A stretch of DNA of 11,128 nt from an uncultured Clostridium sp. (lineage in GTDB: Bacteria > Bacillota > Clostridia > TANB77 > CAG-508). The DNA lies in NCBI GenBank assembly GCA_900553225.1, contig USCV01000043.1, positions 1 through 11,128 of the forward strand, given 5' to 3'. A model generated the notes under the pieces. It ran no database searches. It had not been told where the DNA came from and saw only the letters and a program-made list of their open reading frames with translations. Below, in pieces: positions 7,671 through 11,128 of this stretch (positions are counted from its first letter, which is position 1; the number at the start of each line of letters is the position of its first letter). The position numbers were made by a program, and so were the translations under genes.

Positions 7671-7698
7671 AAAAAAGGCATGGTTATTAACACATGCC
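7671..7698 (-). terminator. Rho-independent terminator of spoVS
   Basis: On the - strand, GGCATG (7698-7693) pairs with CATGCC (7682-7677), and GTT/AAC inside extends the stem across a single bulged T. A run of six T follows directly (7676-7671). It begins 19 bp after the spoVS stop codon, and ends before the gene at 7609. Confidence 0.85.
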
Positions 7699-7717
7699 CC
7701 ATATATTTTTTATTTAA

Positions 7718-7981
7718 TTATTTTCTTGCTTCCACAATAAGCATCATACCAGTTCTTTCTTCTCCTTCTACTTGTACTTCTGCAAATGCTGGTATGCATA
7801 CTAAATCTACACCTGATGGTGCTACAAAGCCTCTAGCTATGGCTACTGCTTTAACAGCTTGATTTAAAGCACCAGCTCCTATTGCTTGCATTCTTGCTTG
7901 ATTTGATTCCTTTACTAATCCAGCGATTGCTCCTGCTACTGAATTTGGATTTGATTTTGATGAGATTTTTAAAACTTCCAT
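7718..7981 (-). CDS. spoVS: Stage V sporulation protein S
   Basis: An 87-residue protein of the Alba-like SpoVS family. In Bacillus its loss blocks spore coat assembly and completion of stage V. The sequence is typical over its full length: MEVLKISSKSNPNSVAGAIAG, then IGAGALNQAVKAVAIARGFVAPSG, and the closing FAEVQVEGEERTGMMLIVEAR. The ATG at 7981 follows AGGAGG. ymdB lies directly upstream on the same strand, a pairing also seen in Bacillus. A separate promoter and a strong terminator flank the gene, so it can be transcribed on its own. Confidence 0.97.
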   Translation of the reverse strand: MEVLKISSKSNPNSVAGAIAGLVKESNQARMQAIGAGALNQAVKAVAIARGFVAPSGVDLVCIPAFAEVQVEGEERTGMMLIVEARK

Positions 7982-8028
7982 TTTTTGCCTCCTATAATTT
8001 TATTTTTATTTTTCTTTTGACAATTATA

Positions 8029-8057
8029 TTTATACTATAATTTTTAATAAATGTCTA
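8029..8057 (-). promoter_or_regulatory. Candidate promoter of spoVS
   Basis: On the - strand, TAGACA (8057-8052) is followed after 17 bp by TATAAA (8034-8029). This is a good housekeeping-type arrangement about 50 bp upstream of the spoVS start. In Bacillus spoVS is driven by SigH. I do not see a clear SigH pattern here. Confidence 0.45.
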
Positions 8058-8092
8058 GTACTTTTTTGGAAATTTCAGGAAAATCATAACAC

Positions 8093-8112
8093 ATTTTTCG
8101 CTATTTTTCGCT
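8093..8112. repeat. Tandem 10-bp duplication after ymdB
   Basis: ATTTTTCGCT occurs twice in direct succession (8093-8102 and 8103-8112), immediately downstream of the ymdB stop on the - strand. There is no hairpin. It is probably replication slippage in AT-rich DNA. Confidence 0.6.
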
Positions 8113-8114
8113 AT

Positions 8115-8894
8115 TTAGTTTACGTTTATTCTAACTATTTTCTCTGCTTTACAAGTTTCATCATTTATTTCAAAAATGCATCCATTTAACATACATTCTC
8201 CCTCTGCTAATTTATATCTTTCAGGTAGGGATGTTACAAATCTCTTTATAGAAGCGTCAACATCCATTCCAATTACAGAAGTTTTTGGTCCAGTCATACC
8301 AATGTCTGTAATATATGCTGTTCCTTTATTTAGTATTTTCTCATCTGCTGTTTGTACATGAGTATGTGTTCCATACATAGCTGTTACTTTGCCATCTAAA
8401 AAATATCCCATTGCTATTTTTTCTGCTGTTGCCTCTGCATGAAAATCTACTATAATAATATCAACACTTCCTTTTATTTTGTTTATTATGTCGTCTACTA
8501 CCAAAAATGGATTTTCAGACAATACATTCATATCGGTTCTACCTATTAAATTAATTACAGCAATCTTCTTTCCCTTGCATTCATAAATTCCATATCCTTT
8601 TCCAACTACACCCTTAGAATAGTTTGCTGGACGTAAAAGTTTTGGATTATCTATAAATGTAAATATATCTTTTTTCCCCCATGTATGATTTCCCATAGTT
8701 ATAGCATCTATATTTAAAGAAATCATATCATTAAATATTTTTGTTGTTATTCCCATTCCTCCTGCTGCATTTTCTCCATTTACTATACAGAAATTAATTT
8801 TCTCATCTTTCATTATTTTAGGTAGAGTCTCCTTTAATTTCTTTACTCCGTTTTCGCCAACAATATCTCCAATTGCTAATATCTTCAAATTCAT
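8115..8894 (-). CDS. ymdB: YmdB-like metallophosphoesterase (TIGR00282 family)
   Basis: A 259-residue calcineurin-like phosphodiesterase. Bacillus YmdB hydrolyses 2',3'-cyclic nucleotides and affects biofilm and motility decisions. The di-metal ligands are all visible: D10 in IGDIVGENG, E41 and N42 in VNGENAAGGMG, N69 and H70 in MGNHTWGKKD, H152 in DFHAEATAEK, and H177 and H179 in YGTHTHVQTADE. The ATG at 8894 follows GGAAAGGAAAG. In Bacillus the neighbour upstream is rny (RNase Y) and the one downstream is spoVS. Here spoVS is kept, while upstream there is a divergent ytxC. Confidence 0.95.
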   Translation of the reverse strand: MNLKILAIGDIVGENGVKKLKETLPKIMKDEKINFCIVNGENAAGGMGITTKIFNDMISLNIDAITMGNHTWGKKDIFTFIDNPKLLRPANYSKGVVGKGYGIYECKGKKIAVINLIGRTDMNVLSENPFLVVDDIINKIKGSVDIIIVDFHAEATAEKIAMGYFLDGKVTAMYGTHTHVQTADEKILNKGTAYITDIGMTGPKTSVIGMDVDASIKRFVTSLPERYKLAEGECMLNGCIFEINDETCKAEKIVRINVN

Positions 8895-8920
8895 CTTTCC
8901 TTTCCAAAATATTTTTTCTT

Positions 8921-8949
8921 ATAATACTATATTTTTTTAATAAAATCAA
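8921..8949 (-). promoter_or_regulatory. Candidate promoter of ymdB
   Basis: On the - strand, TTGATT (8949-8944), a 17-bp spacer and TATTAT (8926-8921) lie about 27 bp upstream of the start codon. The match is moderate, in AT-rich DNA where chance hits are common. Confidence 0.4.
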
Positions 8950-9051
8950 TTATTCTTTTATCTTAATTTTTGATTTATATAAGGTATACAAGCTACCAAA
9001 TAGGCAATTTTTGAATAAAATGAGTATATCTATAATTTTTTAGTAGATACT

Positions 9052-9065
9052 ATACATATATGTAT
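9052..9065. repeat. 14-bp perfect palindrome upstream of the ytxC RBS
   Basis: ATACATATATGTAT is a perfect palindrome ending just before the AAAGGAG ribosome binding site of ytxC, in the 190-bp region between divergent ymdB and ytxC. It could be an operator for a dimeric regulator. In sequence this AT-rich it may also be chance. Confidence 0.35.
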
Positions 9066-9084
9066 GAAAGGAGCTCTAATTTTC

Positions 9085-9949
9085 ATGAAGTCATTTTGTA
9101 TAAAAACAAACAATAACAATATCATTGATTATCTTATTTACGAATTTCGGAAAATTTAATTTAGATAATGTATATTATTGCTCTAAAAAATTCAAAAACT
9201 ATAAAAATGTAATTATTCATTATACAGGCCCTTATACTTCAATTTTCGAACATCGTTTATGTAATATATTGACAAATTGCATTCTTAACTTTTATGAAGA
9301 AAAAATAATAGATAGATTAATAAACTATAATTATTTTTATTTTGACTTTCATGAAAAAAACAGAATAAAAGAAGATTGTCTTGTTTTGCTACATGAAGAT
9401 AATAGTGATGATTTTTATTTTAGAAAAGATACATTATGGCTATGCTTATACAATTATCTACATGAATATAAAACTATGGTCTTACAGGGATTTGTTAATT
9501 TTAGAATTTCATCTTATGTTAAATCATTAGATTATGCAATAGATATTAGCGTAAATAAATTTATAATAGAAAGAGAATACAATGAATTTATTCAACTTTT
9601 AAAGCTTTATATTAATTCAAAACCAACTTCAGATAAAGTTATTCATCTTATTTATACAAATAAAACTTCTATTTTACTTGATGAAAATAAGAATGTTATT
9701 CCTATTTCAGATGAAAGTTTTAATGCAAAATATCTATCTGATATTTCATTTTCTTCTAATGACTGTGCTTTAAATACGTTGCTTAATATTCTCCCTAAAG
9801 AAATTTATTTACATTTAATATTTGAAGAGGATGACGAATTTATAAGTACACTAAAATTAATTTTTGAAAATAAATTACACATATGTACGGATTGTAATAT
9901 TTGTAGGACATATCGTTTAATTCAAAATGAGATAAATACTAAAATTTAA
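9085..9949 (+). CDS. ytxC: Putative sporulation protein YtxC, read through a +1 shift at CGG
   Basis: A YtxC-family protein (PF08812 type), conserved in endospore formers but of unknown biochemistry. I place the start at the ATG at 9085, 11 nt after AAAGGAG (9067-9073). A TTG at 9125 in the other frame has no RBS. The first frame gives MKSFCIKTNNNNIIDYLIYEF and then CGG (9148-9150), with TAA three codons on. Skipping C9148 joins 9085-9147 to 9149-9949 and gives 287 residues continuing GKFNLDNVYYCSKKFKNYKN. Family features follow: IIHYTG, GFVNFRISSYVKSLDYAID, FIIEREYNEFIQLL, a VIHLIYTNKTSILLDENKN strand, and the closing CTDCNIC cysteines. Removing one T of the nearby ATTT would also mend the frame (RKINLDNV). 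I prefer the CGG solution because it matches dacF and recX. Confidence 0.8.
9145..9159 (+). other. Putative +1 frameshift site at CGG in ytxC
   Basis: The zero frame reads TTT CGG AAA ATT TAA. After C9148 is skipped it reads GGA AAA TTT AAT TTA. The preceding UUU lets tRNA-Phe re-pair perfectly on UUC after a +1 slip. It lies at codon 22. The restored codon is again glycine. Confidence 0.7.
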
Positions 9950-9972
9950 TTAATTAAAGATTTAGATGTTTG

Positions 9973-10016
9973 TTATACTTATTATATAAAATATATATCG
10001 ATAAAAATAAGTATAA
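9973..10016. repeat. 11-bp inverted repeat between ytxC and the glycosyltransferase
   Basis: TTATACTTATT (9973-9983) and AATAAGTATAA (10006-10016) are perfectly complementary, with a 22-nt spacer. No T-run follows, so it is an unlikely intrinsic terminator. It lies 65 bp upstream of the next start codon and could be an operator or an mRNA 3' structure. Confidence 0.45.
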
Positions 10017-10081
10017 TTAGAACTTTATTATTTACTTCCTTTATTTTATATGTTATATTATTAAATAATCGGAGGGATATT

Positions 10082-11050
10082 ATGGAAAACAGAAAAAAAT
10101 TAGTATCAATATTAGTTCCAGCATATAATGAAGAAGAAACTTTAAATATGCTTTATGAAAGACTAGAAAAACTTATGAATGAAAATTGCAAATATGACTT
10201 TGAAATATTACTTGTAAATGATGGTAGTAAAGATAATACATTCTCTATTATGAAAAGTTTAAGAGAAAAAGATAAACGTATCTGCTATTTAAATCTTTCT
10301 AGAAATTATGGTAAAGAAACGGCTATGATTGCGGGGCTTGACTATGTTAAAGGCGATTGCGTAATTTTAATTGATGCAGACTTACAAGATCCACCAGAAT
10401 TAATACCAGAAATGCTTAAATTTTGGGAAGACGGATATGATGACGTTTATGCAAAAAGAAAATCTAGAAAAGGTGAAACATGGCTTAAAAAATTCACATC
10501 AAAAATGTATTATAGAACATTACAAAGTGTAACTAAAATAGAAATTCAGAAAGATACTGGAGATTTCCGTTTGCTTGATAGACGTTGTGTTGAAGCTTTA
10601 AAATCTTTAAGAGAATCAGAACGTTACACAAAAGGACTATATAGCTGGATTGGTTATAAGAAAAAGGAAATATTATATGATCGTGATCCTCGTATAGCAG
10701 GAAAAACGAAGTATAATTATGGAAAATTAATTAACCTTTCTTTAGATGGAATTACCTCTTTTACTACTTCTCCTCTTAGATGGTCAGCTATTATTGGAGT
10801 TATTGTTTCTTTAATTGCATTCATCTATATGTTAGTAATTATTTTTAAAACAATAATTTGCGGTGTAGATGTTCCAGGGTATGCATCTACTATGGTTGTT
10901 ATTCTATTTTTAGGTGGCATTCAATTAATATCTTTGGGTATTATTGGAGAATATTTGGGACGAGCATTTTATGAAAGTAAAGGTAGACCATTATATTTTA
11001 TTGATTGTTATAATGAGGAAAGAGAAACTAACTTGAAAAAGAAAGATTAA
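10082..11050 (+). CDS. GT2 family glycosyltransferase, polyprenyl-phosphate sugar transferase type
   Basis: A 322-residue inner-membrane glycosyltransferase of the DPM1/GtrB type, which moves a sugar from a nucleotide donor to undecaprenyl phosphate for later wall or polymer decoration. The cytosolic GT-A domain shows LVPAYNEEE (residues 11-19), VNDGSKDNT (45-53), the metal-binding DADLQDPPE (98-106), KRKSRKGETW (125-134) and the acceptor-loop GDFRLLDRR (160-168). Two transmembrane helices follow (about 234-256 and 269-291), then the typical GEYLGRAFYESKGRP tail. The ATG at 10082 follows CGGAGGG. It has no in-frame CGG, although five CGG triplets occur within it out of frame. The sugar cannot be told from sequence. 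No flippase or GtrA-like partner is visible before the window ends. Confidence 0.93.
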   Translation: MENRKKLVSILVPAYNEEETLNMLYERLEKLMNENCKYDFEILLVNDGSKDNTFSIMKSLREKDKRICYLNLSRNYGKETAMIAGLDYVKGDCVILIDADLQDPPELIPEMLKFWEDGYDDVYAKRKSRKGETWLKKFTSKMYYRTLQSVTKIEIQKDTGDFRLLDRRCVEALKSLRESERYTKGLYSWIGYKKKEILYDRDPRIAGKTKYNYGKLINLSLDGITSFTTSPLRWSAIIGVIVSLIAFIYMLVIIFKTIICGVDVPGYASTMVVILFLGGIQLISLGIIGEYLGRAFYESKGRPLYFIDCYNEERETNLKKKD

Positions 11051-11081
11051 TATATTATATTTTTTTACTAAATATAATCAT

Positions 11082-11104
11082 AACCACCCGTAAAACGGGT
11101 GGTT
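11082..11104. repeat. Perfect 10-bp hairpin, possible mobile-element end or terminator
   Basis: AACCACCCGT (11082-11091) and ACGGGTGGTT (11095-11104) form a perfect stem with an AAA loop. It is strikingly GC-rich for this sequence. It lies 31 bp after the glycosyltransferase stop. The short T-run after it makes it a poor classical terminator. Subterminal hairpins of this look are common at ends of IS200/IS605-type elements, but no transposase is in the window. Confidence 0.6.
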
Positions 11105-11111
11105 TGCTCTT

Positions 11112-11127
11112 AGCCTAGAAGGCTTTT
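11112..11127 (+). terminator. Short hairpin with T-tract at the window end
   Basis: AGCCT (11112-11116) pairs with AGGCT (11120-11124) around the loop AGA, followed by TTT to 11127. It lies 7 bp after the preceding hairpin. It could terminate the glycosyltransferase transcript or be part of a two-hairpin repeat unit that continues outside the window. Confidence 0.45.
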
Positions 11128-11128
11128 G

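Noticed and set aside
8093..8112. CRISPR-like or regulatory repeat
   Set aside because: There are only two adjacent copies of a 10-mer, with no spacers.
1004..9150. Three independent pseudogenes or three sequencing indels
   Set aside because: All three changes fall on the same in-frame triplet, which is found nowhere else in frame, and the downstream frames are fully intact. The sites are not homopolymers (ytxC has one nearby). Similar TGG contexts such as TCTGGA near 971 carry no extra C. Raw reads would settle it.

Overview
The window is very AT-rich DNA, almost certainly from a spore-forming clostridial member of the Bacillota. The evidence is strong AGGAGG-type ribosome binding sites, a recA-recX pair, scpA, and several endospore-associated families: GerW/YtfJ, DUF2953, SpoVS, YtxC and a DacF-like carboxypeptidase. 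The gene order resembles the chromosomal core of clostridia, not a plasmid or phage.

Layout. On the + strand at the left are a 5'-truncated VanW-domain lipoprotein (3-731) and a DacF-type D-alanyl-D-alanine carboxypeptidase (788-2030). A strong two-way hairpin (2083-2122) separates them from a long block of - strand genes. In transcription order that block is ymdB (8894-8115), spoVS (7981-7718, with its own terminator), a membrane-anchored SBP_bac_5 protein (7609-6011), recA (5810-4764, with promoter and candidate LexA box), recX (4730-4283), scpA (4221-3463), a DUF2953 gene (3400-2705) and gerW (2751-2128). Divergent from ymdB, on the + strand, are ytxC (9085-9949) and a two-TM GT2 glycosyltransferase (10082-11050). 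The window ends in two small hairpins. No gene-free stretch exceeds about 200 bp.

The main discovery candidate is a recoding signal. Three genes look broken by a single extra base: dacF, recX and ytxC. In each, the last usable in-frame codon before the break is CGG. Skipping its C restores the reading frame, and the next codon read is GGT or GGA (glycine). I scanned every CGG on both strands. In-frame CGG occurs only at these three sites, while about 100 other arginines in the window use other codons, and all remaining CGG triplets inside genes are out of frame. The simplest reading is that CGG is not a normal arginine codon in this organism. Instead it appears to act as a +1 frameshift (skip-C or CGGN quadruplet) signal. 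This would be a genome-wide decoding feature rather than three independent mutations or sequencing errors.

Functionally the window mixes DNA repair and chromosome organisation (recA, recX, scpA), spore and cell-envelope functions (gerW, DUF2953, spoVS, ytxC, dacF, VanW, glycosyltransferase), and c-di-nucleotide or stress signalling (ymdB).
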